DNA from: an uncultured Collinsella sp.
GTDB taxonomy: Bacteria; Actinomycetota; Coriobacteriia; Coriobacteriales; Coriobacteriaceae
NCBI GenBank assembly: GCA_902495155.1
Contig: CABUWD010000118.1
Coordinates: 1-6,250 of the forward strand
Reading direction: 5' to 3'
Length of the DNA stretch: 6,250 nucleotides
Shown here: positions 1-6,184 of the stretch, piece by piece
Position numbering within the stretch: the first letter of the stretch is position 1
Layout: every line of letters begins with the position of its first letter
Position numbers and translations under genes: made by a program
Notes under the pieces: model-generated
What the model was told of the DNA's origin: nothing
The model's input: the letters and a program-made list of their open reading frames with translations, nothing else
Database searches by the model: none

Positions 1-1674
1 ATCCTGGTTGAGGTACGCATTCTGGACGGTACCGAGCGCCATCATGCCAAACTCGTCGGACATACCAAAGCGCGTCACCATGTTACGGGCGAGCTTGGTG
101 GCCTGCTCGATATCGTTGGCGGCGCCGGTCGTCATCTCACCAAAGATGAGCTCCTCGGCTGCACGGCCACCGCAATAGACGGCGAGCTTGTCCAGGACCT
201 CCTGGCGCGTGGTCAGGAAGCGCTCATCCTCCTCGACCTGCATGGTGTAGCCCAGAGCACCGCTCGTGCGCGGCACGATGGTGATCTTCGTGACCGGTGC
301 AGAGCCCTTCTGGCGGGCGGCAACGATGGCATGGCCGATCTCGTGGTAAGAAACAACCTGCTTCTCGTGGTCGGACAGTACCGTGGACTTACGCTGCTGG
401 CCGGCGATGACGACCTCCACCGACTCCTCAAAATCGTCCTGCGTAGCGCGCTTGCGGCCCTCACGGACGGCACGCAGGGCGCCCTCGTTGATGATATTGG
501 CCAGGTCGGCGCCCGAGGCACCGGGCGTGGCGCGGGCAATCGCGGTCAGGTCGATCGGCGGCTGCGTCTTCACGCTCTTGGCATGCAGCTCAAGAATGTT
601 CTTGCGGCCAGTCAGGTCGGGCAGCTCAACGGGGATACGGCGGTCAAAACGACCGGGGCGCAACAGGGCCGGGTCAAGGCTGTCAGGGCGGTTGGTAGCA
701 GCGAGAACGACAATACCCTTGTGGTTATCGAAGCCGTCCATCTCGGTCAGCAGCTGGTTGAGCGTCTGCTCGCGCTCGTCGTTGCCGCTAAAGCCGCCGC
801 CGTCACGCTTTTTGCCGATGGTATCGATCTCGTCGATAAACACAATGCACGGGGCCTTTTCCTTGGCCTGCTTAAACAGGTCGCGCACCTTGGCGGCGCC
901 ACGGCCGACGAACATCTCGACGAACTCAGAACCCGAAATGCTAAAGAACGGAACACCAGCCTCGCCGGCAACAGCCTTGGCTAGCAGGGTCTTACCGGTA
1001 CCCGGAGGGCCAACAAGGAGAGCACCGCGCGGCAGCTTGGCGCCAATCTCCTCGTAGCGCTGGGGCTTCTCCAGAAAGTCGACGACCTCCTTGAGGGACT
1101 CCTTGGCCTCTTCCTGGCCGGCGACATCCTTAAAGGTCACGCCCACGTCCTTGGAGGCGATCACGCGCGCGCCGGACTTGCCCAGTCCACCGCCGCCAAA
1201 GCCACCGCCGCCAAAGTTCATCGAAGGACCGTCATCACCCATGGCCTTCTTCATGCGGCGGTTGAGCCACCAGCCGATCAGGAAGAAAATCGCCATGGGA
1301 AGGATGAGCGTAAGCAGGTAGTAGGTCATCAAACCCGAGTTTTTATCGGGAACGACCGACTCCAGCGAAGCGCCAGACTCAAGCACGCGATCGGTAAAGC
1401 CCGCATCGTTCGGCACACCGGTCGTCTTATAGGCGATGTTCTCGTCCTCGCCCTTCTTGGTGTAATAAATCGAGTAATCGTCCGTGTTGTACTCGACCTT
1501 GTCGACACTCTTCTTATCGAGCGCTTTGACAAACGTCGAGTAATCGGTCTTCGTAATCTGCTGCGTGTGACCGATGTTGGGGAACAGAACGGTCGAGAGC
1601 ACGAGGTAGACGACGAAGGCGATGAGCACGTAGAGGATCATATTCCGTCTACGCTTGTTGTCATCCATCTCCAT
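1..1674 (-). CDS. ftsH: ATP-dependent zinc metalloprotease FtsH (partial, C-terminus off the left edge)
   Basis: Membrane-anchored AAA+ protease that unfolds and degrades membrane and short-lived cytosolic proteins as a hexamer. The frame stays open to position 1, giving 558 residues. The family is usually about 610-700, so only the C-terminal tail is missing. Numbering from the ATG at 1674: membrane segment 1 at about 11-30, an extracytoplasmic domain of about 80 residues, membrane segment 2 at about 115-137 (ending in WWLNRRMKK), a glycine-rich linker at 153-165, Walker A GPPGTGKT at 222-229, pore loop FVG at 255-257, Walker B FIDEID at 279-284, and the second region of homology with RPGRFDRR at 339-346 (arginine fingers). 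The zinc site is HEIGH at 444-448, with the likely third ligand Asp521 in NDIEQAT. The frame could start at the ATG at 1689, preceded directly by an in-frame TAG and with no clear Shine-Dalgarno. I prefer the ATG at 1674, which has GGAG 9 nt upstream. Identity is near certain; the exact start is not. Confidence 0.97.
   Translation of the reverse strand, partial: MEMDDNKRRRNMILYVLIAFVVYLVLSTVLFPNIGHTQQITKTDYSTFVKALDKKSVDKVEYNTDDYSIYYTKKGEDENIAYKTTGVPNDAGFTDRVLESGASLESVVPDKNSGLMTYYLLTLILPMAIFFLIGWWLNRRMKKAMGDDGPSMNFGGGGFGGGGLGKSGARVIASKDVGVTFKDVAGQEEAKESLKEVVDFLEKPQRYEEIGAKLPRGALLVGPPGTGKTLLAKAVAGEAGVPFFSISGSEFVEMFVGRGAAKVRDLFKQAKEKAPCIVFIDEIDTIGKKRDGGGFSGNDEREQTLNQLLTEMDGFDNHKGIVVLAATNRPDSLDPALLRPGRFDRRIPVELPDLTGRKNILELHAKSVKTQPPIDLTAIARATPGASGADLANIINEGALRAVREGRKRATQDDFEESVEVVIAGQQRKSTVLSDHEKQVVSYHEIGHAIVAARQKGSAPVTKITIVPRTSGALGYTMQVEEDERFLTTRQEVLDKLAVYCGGRAAEELIFGEMTTGAANDIEQATKLARNMVTRFGMSDEFGMMALGTVQNAYLNQD
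1186..1215 (-). repeat. Two-copy 15-bp tandem repeat encoding the FtsH Gly-rich linker
   Basis: Two adjacent 15-nt units (1201-1215 and 1186-1200) differ only at the last base of the unit on the coding strand. Each encodes Phe followed by four Gly. They make the flexible linker between the second membrane helix and the AAA+ domain of FtsH. The in-frame 15-nt unit means copy number could change without a frameshift. The repeat is seen directly; variability is inference. Confidence 0.85.
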
Positions 1675-1678
1675 CTGC

Positions 1679-1706
1679 TTGAACTCCATCTACTGGGGTT
1701 AATAAT
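1679..1706 (+). promoter_or_regulatory. Weak candidate promoter for the broken cobO gene
   Basis: On the plus strand, TTGAAC (1679-1684) is followed after 16 nt by AATAAT (1701-1706). Both resemble sigma-70 -35/-10 hexamers, and they lie about 60 nt upstream of the cobO ATG. They overlap the first codons and leader of divergent ftsH. A second possible -10, TAGAAT, lies at 1713-1718 but has no good -35. I could not find a convincing ftsH promoter on the minus strand here. This is pattern matching only. Confidence 0.25.
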
Positions 1707-1766
1707 GCTTTCTAGAATACCCAACCCGGACGGCGATAAACCGACGCCGGGCACGAAAAGACAGAG

Positions 1767-2252
1767 ATGGCATCACTGGAAGTCGGCAAGGTTCAAATCT
1801 ATGCGGGCGACGGCAAGGGCAAGACGACGGCTGCGCTGGGGCCCGCGCTGCGTGCCACGGGCTATTGACTTAACGTGCTCATGCTTCAGTTTGCCAAGAA
1901 GCTGCACTGCGCCGAACATGATGCAGCACCTCGTTTAGGGCTACGCATCGTACAAGCCGCCCGCGACACACCCGAGGCTTGCGCCGCGCAGATCATGGAG
2001 CTCGCATGCGAGCAGATATCACAGGTCGACGTTCTGATTTTGGATGAACTCGGCGAGGCCATGCGCCGCGGCTTCGTGACGCGCGAGGATGTCGAAGCGC
2101 TGATCGCGATAAAGCCCGCCACCACGGAGCTCGTGCTCACCGGCCGGGGCTTGCTGCCCCTCGCGAACCTCGCCGACCTTGTCACCGAAATGCGCCCCAT
2201 CAAACACTACTTCGACGAAGGACTCCTAGCCCGCCAAGGCATCGAATACTAG
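1767..2252 (+). pseudogene. cobO: Cob(I)alamin adenosyltransferase (CobO/BtuR-like), disrupted by an in-frame TGA
   Basis: The CobO/BtuR family transfers the adenosyl group of ATP to cob(I)alamin or cobyrinic acid a,c-diamide, the last step in making coenzyme B12 usable. Reading from the ATG at 1767, residues 11-24 contain IYAGDGKGKTTAAL, the P-loop. Codon 34 is TGA (1866-1868), where relatives usually have Gly or a similar residue. The same frame then continues to a TAG at 2250 with LNVLMLQF, VDVLILDEL (Walker B-like), LVLTGRG, and the typical ending VTEMRPIKHYFDEGLL then ARQGIEY. One stop thus separates the P-loop from the rest, with no frameshift. Codon 26 is Pro in ALGPALRA, where Leu is usual, which fits relaxed selection. 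Without the stop the protein would be 161 residues, shorter than E. coli BtuR (about 196). The fragment after the stop could restart at the GTG at 1875 (125 residues) but would lack the ATP-binding loop. A sequencing error or suppression of the stop cannot be excluded. The family assignment is strong. Confidence 0.85.
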
Positions 2253-2277
2253 CCATTGGGGACGTCCCGAATGGCTA
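2250..2277. terminator. Inverted repeat between convergent genes, possible bidirectional terminator
   Basis: A 28-nt symmetric sequence has 8-bp arms TAGCCATT and AATGGCTA, then one G/G mismatch, then three more pairs around a central ACGT (core GGGACGTCCC at 2259-2268). The outer TAG is the stop codon of the cobO frame on the plus strand and, by symmetry, of the MATE gene on the minus strand. A hairpin would form in both transcripts, so termination or 3'-end stabilisation in either direction is plausible. No U-run follows on either side, so it is not a textbook intrinsic terminator. It could instead be a REP-like palindrome. Confidence 0.5.
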
Positions 2278-3624
2278 GGCGGTGGCGCGGCCGAGCCAGT
2301 TGCCGCTGTGGTGGTAGATGGTAAACATCGTGGCCGTGATGAGCCAGGTTACGGGGTAGACCAGCAGTAGATGCTCGAGCGACGGATCGAAGGGCATGAT
2401 CGCAAACACCCAGATCACCCTCAAGACAACGGTGCCAAAGATGGTGAGCATCATAGGCTGCAGACTCACGCCGGCACCGCGAATGGAGCCCGACGCGTTT
2501 TCGATAATAGAGAAGATCGCGTAGAACGGCGCGATGAAATGAAGAATCGTCGTGGTGTACGCCGAAATCGAAGCATCGTCGACAAACAAACGCGACAGCG
2601 GGCCCGAGAACACCAGGAGCACGGCAGACAGGCCACCAATGAGCATAAACGACAGCACGAGCGACGTATGGTAGCCCTTGCGCATGCGCTCGTAGTTGCG
2701 CGCGCCAAAGTTCTGCGCCGAGAACGTAGTGATCGATACGCCGAGCGCCTCGGTCACCATCCAGATAATGCCATCTAAGCGGCCCGAAAGACCCCACGCC
2801 GTGGTGACATCGGCACCAAACGAGTTGACCGACACCTGAATCAAAACGTTGGAAATCGAATACGCAGCAGACTGAAAGCCAAGCGGCAGACCACACGAGA
2901 TCATGCTCTTACAAATGCCAGGATCAATGCCGAGTTTGGACAGCGAAAGCCGCCACGCACCCGGTGCGTGCATCATGCGAATCACGATCATCGTGGCGTT
3001 GGAGCAAATGGTCAGCGCCACCGCGATGCCGCAGCCCAGCGCCTCCATATGAAGCACGGCAACAAAGATGACATCCAGCACCGCATTAACAAGGCAGCCG
3101 GAAGCGATGATCACAGCAGGCCCGCGCGTGTCGCCCACGGCGCGTAGCAGTGCCGTTCCCATATTGAGCAGCAGCGCCGCAACCATGGCGGCAAAATAGC
3201 AACGAGCATAGGCCACGCCCTCGGCCAAAAGTTCATGCGGAGTGTTCATAAGTACCAGCATGGGCTCAACGAACACTATGCCAAGAATCGAGAAAACGAT
3301 ACCGCCCACCAGCGCGAGCGTCATGGCCGTATGGACCGAACGGCTCAGTCGCTCATCATCGTGCTGACCAAAATACTGACCGGTAATGACCGCGCAGCCG
3401 GCGCCGACGCCAACGCAAAAGCCAATGCAGAGCTCGGTGAGCACCATCGTAGCTTGAATGCCACCTAGCGCGAGCTTGCCGCCAAACTGACCGACGATAT
3501 AGGTACCGATAAGCGTGTAGGCCTGCTGAAAAAACGAACTAAAAAAGATGGGAACGCACAGCGACAGCAATTGCTGCCAAATGACTCCTTGCGTTACATC
3601 GATAGCCGTAGATTTCTTAGCCAC
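2275..3624 (-). CDS. MATE-family efflux transporter
   Basis: Integral membrane antiporter of the multidrug and toxic compound extrusion family, which exports cationic compounds in exchange for Na+ or H+. The 449 residues match the usual length of about 440-460 and are very hydrophobic, consistent with 12 membrane helices. The family's two-fold internal repeat is visible: the first half has ITGQYFGQHDDERLSRSVHTA (about 80-100) and LLRAVGDTRGP (159-169), mirrored by FSAQNFGARNYERMRKGYHT (301-320) and ASGSIRGAGVSLQP (377-390). N-terminal FFQQAYTLIGTYIVGQF corresponds to the usual FQQxYNxxDTxxVG region, with Gly40 where Asp is common. I chose the GTG at 3624 because GGGGAGGG lies just upstream (3628-3635). 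A TTG at 3657 would add 11 residues but has no such site. It follows the methyltransferase gene after 125 nt. The substrate cannot be told from sequence; the ion-coupling type is also open. Confidence 0.93.
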   Translation of the reverse strand: MAKKSTAIDVTQGVIWQQLLSLCVPIFFSSFFQQAYTLIGTYIVGQFGGKLALGGIQATMVLTELCIGFCVGVGAGCAVITGQYFGQHDDERLSRSVHTAMTLALVGGIVFSILGIVFVEPMLVLMNTPHELLAEGVAYARCYFAAMVAALLLNMGTALLRAVGDTRGPAVIIASGCLVNAVLDVIFVAVLHMEALGCGIAVALTICSNATMIVIRMMHAPGAWRLSLSKLGIDPGICKSMISCGLPLGFQSAAYSISNVLIQVSVNSFGADVTTAWGLSGRLDGIIWMVTEALGVSITTFSAQNFGARNYERMRKGYHTSLVLSFMLIGGLSAVLLVFSGPLSRLFVDDASISAYTTTILHFIAPFYAIFSIIENASGSIRGAGVSLQPMMLTIFGTVVLRVIWVFAIMPFDPSLEHLLLVYPVTWLITATMFTIYHHSGNWLGRATA

Positions 3625-3749
3625 ACGCCCTCCCCACACGCATACGTCAATCAGCAAAACAGCAATTTAAAACCAAAGCCAAAACCAGCTTAGCACCGAC
3701 TGGCGGCGACCGAAACACCCCGAATTAGAGCACGGTGCGGAATAACTGC
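3625..3749 (-). other. Intergenic region between the methyltransferase and MATE genes
   Basis: This 125-nt gap holds the GGGGAGGG ribosome binding site of the MATE gene (3628-3635). Upstream of it lies a T-rich stretch on the transcribed strand (about 3661-3690) that could harbour a promoter, but no convincing -35/-10 pair is seen. GCACCG (3693-3698) and CGGTGC (3734-3739) could pair across a 35-nt loop, too loose to call a terminator. No small ORF with a good start was recognised. Confidence 0.4.
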
Positions 3750-4664
3750 CTAGTGATACAAACCCGGCTGGTAGTGATACTCATTGCTCACGTGCGGGCA
3801 TAGCTGCCAAAAGGCGACGGCGCTCGCCGCGGCCACGTTGAGCGAATCGACCCCGTGCGCCATCGGAATACGCACCGCGTGGTCACAGCCGGCAATGGTC
3901 TTGGCGCCCAAGCCGGCACCCTCGGTGCCCATAAAAATCGCCAAGCGATCAATCTTCTGCAGCACAGGATCATCAAGCGAAACAGAGTCGTCCGTCAACG
4001 CCATAGCGGCACACGAAAAACCGGCATCGTGCAACGCGCTCAGACCATCATGCGGCCACACACGAGCCTCGCTGCCAATGCGCGTCCACGGCACCTGAAA
4101 CACGGTGCCCATGCTCACGCGGGCCGAGCGACGGTACAGCGGGTCGCAGCACGTCGGGCTGACCAAAATACCGTCAACGTTCAATGCGGCAGCAGAGCGG
4201 AAAATCGCGCCAACATTGGTGTGGTCGACAATACCCTCGAGCACGCACACGCGCACCGGACGCTCCCCCGCCGCCTCGACGACGCCACCCAAGAACTCAT
4301 CAACCGGAATCTGACGCGGGCGACGAAACGCCGCAAGCGCACCGCGCGTCACGTTAAAGCCCGTCAACTGCTCCATGAGCTCCATGGAGGCGACGAACAC
4401 AGGAACAGGACCCGCGCCCTCGCGCACGACTAGGCGCTCAAACAGCGGCATCATCTGGTCGAGCCAGCGTTCGCCCAAAAGAAAGCTCACCGGCTCGTAT
4501 CCGGCACGCACCGCGCGCTCAATAACCTTGGCACTCTCGGCGATAAAGATGCCCTTTTGCGGCTCTAGCACGCAGCGCAGCTCACGCTCGGTCAGTCGCA
4601 CGTAGGCATCGAGCCGCTCGTCCTCGAGCGAATCAATTCGCAGAACCTCAACGGCATCAGTCAT
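3750..4664 (-). CDS. SpoU/TrmH-family RNA 2'-O-ribose methyltransferase
   Basis: SPOUT-fold methyltransferase that uses S-adenosylmethionine to methylate a ribose 2'-OH in rRNA or tRNA. It is predicted to have 304 residues, and all three signature motifs are present. Motif 1 is NVGAIFRSAAAL with Asn150 and Arg156; motif 2 is IFMGTEGAGL with Glu248; motif 3 is IPMAHGVDSLNVAAASAVA with Ser274 and Asn276. These form the deep-knot cofactor site. The N-terminal region, about residues 20-105, has GIFIAESAKVIERAVRAGY and FNVTRGALAAFRRP and matches the substrate-binding domain of this family. The block PLYRRSARVSMGTVFQVPW is typical of the actinobacterial branch. The ATG at 4697 would add 11 residues including three cysteines but lacks a ribosome binding site. 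I prefer the ATG at 4664, preceded by a weak CAGG. The RNA target cannot be assigned, so I give no gene symbol. Confidence 0.93.
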   Translation of the reverse strand: MTDAVEVLRIDSLEDERLDAYVRLTERELRCVLEPQKGIFIAESAKVIERAVRAGYEPVSFLLGERWLDQMMPLFERLVVREGAGPVPVFVASMELMEQLTGFNVTRGALAAFRRPRQIPVDEFLGGVVEAAGERPVRVCVLEGIVDHTNVGAIFRSAAALNVDGILVSPTCCDPLYRRSARVSMGTVFQVPWTRIGSEARVWPHDGLSALHDAGFSCAAMALTDDSVSLDDPVLQKIDRLAIFMGTEGAGLGAKTIAGCDHAVRIPMAHGVDSLNVAAASAVAFWQLCPHVSNEYHYQPGLYH

Positions 4665-4708
4665 AGCAGCCTGCCCGCACCCTTCTTTACAGCACATCTA
4701 TACCAAAC

Positions 4709-4731
4709 GAGGCGACGCTAAGCGCCGCCCC
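4709..4731 (-). terminator. GC-rich hairpin after folA, weak terminator or attenuator candidate
   Basis: On the minus strand, GGGGCGGCG (4731-4723) can pair with CGTCGCCTC (4717-4709) over nine positions, two of them G-U wobbles, around the 5-nt loop CTTAG. It begins 42 nt after the folA stop and lies before the methyltransferase start. The sequence after it, GTTTGG, is only slightly U-rich, so termination is probably partial if it occurs. The pairing is seen directly; the function is inferred. Confidence 0.4.
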
Positions 4732-4773
4732 ATACATTCAATCAATCCGATAATACCGTTCACGCCAGGCGAT

Positions 4774-5292
4774 TTACGCCTCAACGCGACGATACGTCAC
4801 GAACTCATAATCGACACCCTCGTCGCCCTCGCCCGAGGCAATCGTGGCAACACCGCCACGCCACGCAATCTCCCATGCGGGATCGGCGTCCAAATCGGGA
4901 AAGTACGTGTCCACGGCATGAGTGCAATGGTTGTGCGTGACCTCGGTCTCGACGCAATACGGCAAAAACTGCCGATAGACATCGCCGCCACCAATCACCC
5001 AGGCAACGGGCTCATCGGCAACCGCGGCGAGCGCCTCGTCGATGCTATGGACCACGTCGACGCCCTGGGGCGCAAAATCCTCGTCACGCGTGAGCACGAT
5101 ATTGCGACGATTCTTGAGCGGACGCCCACCGGGAAAACTCAACAGGGTCTTGCGCCCCATAATAACCGGGCAACCTTTGGTGCACGCCACAAAATGGCGC
5201 ATGTCGGCGCGATTGGACACCACCATGTCGCCCTCGCACCCAATGCCCCAATCCTCACACACGGCGACGATAGCAGATAGCTTACACGTCAT
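4774..5292 (-). CDS. folA: Dihydrofolate reductase
   Basis: Reduces 7,8-dihydrofolate to tetrahydrofolate with NADPH in the cytosol, regenerating the cofactor spent by ThyA. It has 172 residues, normal for bacterial DHFR (about 160-175). Visible blocks: LSAIVAVCEDWGIG (5-18), the catalytic acid Asp30 in NRADMRHF, PVIMGRKT (42-49) for NADPH binding, GGRPLKNRRNIVLTR (55-69) including Arg57, which should bind the folate glutamate, and VIGGGDVYRQFLP (99-111) with Tyr106. The usual Pro-Trp of the Met20 loop (PWxLPxD) is absent and reads VVSNRAD instead, although the acid is kept. I chose the ATG at 5292, with AGGTGG about 5 nt upstream overlapping the thyA stop. A GTG at 5301 would abut that stop. 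The spacing of 9 nt from thyA implies a shared mRNA and coupled translation. Confidence 0.96.
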   Translation of the reverse strand: MTCKLSAIVAVCEDWGIGCEGDMVVSNRADMRHFVACTKGCPVIMGRKTLLSFPGGRPLKNRRNIVLTRDEDFAPQGVDVVHSIDEALAAVADEPVAWVIGGGDVYRQFLPYCVETEVTHNHCTHAVDTYFPDLDADPAWEIAWRGGVATIASGEGDEGVDYEFVTYRRVEA

Positions 5293-5301
5293 GAGCACCA
5301 C

Positions 5302-6150
5302 CTACACCGCAATGGGAATGTTCTTGACCTGCGGGCCGTGCTCATAGCCCTCCACAATCAGGTCGTCGGTCGTAAACGCATAGAAATCGTGCACGTCGGG
5401 GTTAAGCGTTACCTTAGGCGCCGCAAACTGCGGACGCTCGATAAGTTCGCGGACAATATCGACATGACGGTCGTAGATATGGGCGTCGGCGATCACATGC
5501 AGCAGCTCGCCGGGAATCATATCGATCGACTGCGCAACCATCATCAGCAAGATGGCGTACTGACACACATTCCAGTTGTTCGCGGCCAAAATGTCCTGGC
5601 TGCGCTGGTTGAGAATCATGTTGAGCGTCGGCTTGTCGTCCTGCGGGCGCTGCGTGACGTTATAGGTCACGCTGTACGCGCACGGATACAGGTGCATCTC
5701 GGACAGGTCGCTAAACACATACGTGTTGGTCATGATGCGGCGACTGTACGGTGTGTGCTTAAGATCGTACAGCACTCGGTCCATCTGGTCGAAATCGCCC
5801 TCGGCATAATGGCTCTTCTGGCCAATCTGGTACCCGTAGGCCTTGCCGATGGAGCCGGTCTCGTCGGCCCACTCATCCCAAATATGGCTGTTGAGGTCAT
5901 GGACGTTATTGGACTTCTTTTGATAGATCCACAAAATCTCGTCCATCGCAGACTTAAGCGCCGTGCGGCGCAGGGTGAGCGCAGGGAACTCCTCGCGCAG
6001 GTCGTAGCGCGCCGTAACGCCAAAGTTTTTAATGGTATAGGCAGGGGTGCCGTCCTCCCACACCGGACGGACCTTTTGGCCCTCGGTGGTGGTGCCATGG
6101 TCCAGAATGTCGCGGCACATGGATACAAACTGTTGATCAGCTTTGCTCAT
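5302..6150 (-). CDS. thyA: Thymidylate synthase (ThyA, folate-dependent)
   Basis: Converts dUMP and 5,10-methylene-tetrahydrofolate into dTMP and dihydrofolate, the only de novo route to dTMP in cells without ThyX. It has 282 residues. Landmarks: DEILW with Glu71 (equivalent of E. coli Glu58), IWDEWAD and AYGYQ, SRRIM with Arg137/Arg138 (dUMP phosphate), the nucleophile Cys157 in LYPCAYS, QRSQD at 182-186 (Arg183, Ser184, Asp186), NNWNVCQYA with the pyrimidine-binding Asn, and DAHIYDRH with His224 and Tyr226. The catalytic Cys is followed by Ala rather than the His of E. coli (PCH). The WIYQKKSNNVHDLN segment and the long C-terminus ending in PIAV resemble, as I remember it, the B. subtilis ThyA/phage phi3T branch. 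The ATG at 6150 has AGGAGGG (6160-6154) just upstream, so the longer frame from 6237 is not needed. It is the first gene of the thyA-folA pair. Confidence 0.97.
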   Translation of the reverse strand: MSKADQQFVSMCRDILDHGTTTEGQKVRPVWEDGTPAYTIKNFGVTARYDLREEFPALTLRRTALKSAMDEILWIYQKKSNNVHDLNSHIWDEWADETGSIGKAYGYQIGQKSHYAEGDFDQMDRVLYDLKHTPYSRRIMTNTYVFSDLSEMHLYPCAYSVTYNVTQRPQDDKPTLNMILNQRSQDILAANNWNVCQYAILLMMVAQSIDMIPGELLHVIADAHIYDRHVDIVRELIERPQFAAPKVTLNPDVHDFYAFTTDDLIVEGYEHGPQVKNIPIAV

Positions 6151-6153
6151 TGA

Positions 6154-6160
6154 CCCTCCT
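6154..6160 (-). promoter_or_regulatory. Strong Shine-Dalgarno for thyA
   Basis: AGGAGGG on the minus strand, ending 3 nt before the ATG at 6150. It is the strongest ribosome binding site in the window together with that of the MATE gene. It decides the thyA start over the upstream in-frame codon at 6237. Confidence 0.85.
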
Positions 6161-6184
6161 GTCAGTCGCCTATAAGCGATTTTT

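Noticed and set aside
331..984. Plus-strand open frame of 217 codons opposite ftsH
   Set aside because: It lies wholly antisense to highly conserved FtsH catalytic motifs, has no recognisable domain and no good ribosome binding site. It is a by-product of GC-rich codon use.
1690..1766. Cobalamin riboswitch upstream of cobO
   Set aside because: The gap is only 77 nt, far too short for a B12 riboswitch, and no B12-box-like sequence is seen.
1767..1865. The P-loop piece before the TGA as a separate small gene
   Set aside because: Its 33 codons cover only the start of the adenosyltransferase domain and continue in frame into the rest of the family motifs, so it is a fragment.
1866..1868. TGA in cobO as a selenocysteine codon or programmed readthrough
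   Set aside because: This position is not a catalytic Cys/Sec site in the family and I see no convincing stem-loop just downstream. A plain nonsense mutation is simpler.
2249..2896. Second minus-strand frame inside the MATE gene
   Set aside because: It overlaps the MATE coding sequence in another frame, and its composition (many His, Arg, Trp) is typical of out-of-frame translation.
3693..3739. GCACCG...CGGTGC as a terminator for the methyltransferase gene
   Set aside because: The arms are only 6 bp with a 35-nt loop and no U-run, so chance pairing is likely.
5338..6153. Plus-strand open frame of 271 codons opposite thyA
   Set aside because: It is the exact reverse-strand mirror of conserved ThyA codons, with no family resemblance. 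Long antisense frames are common in GC-rich genes.
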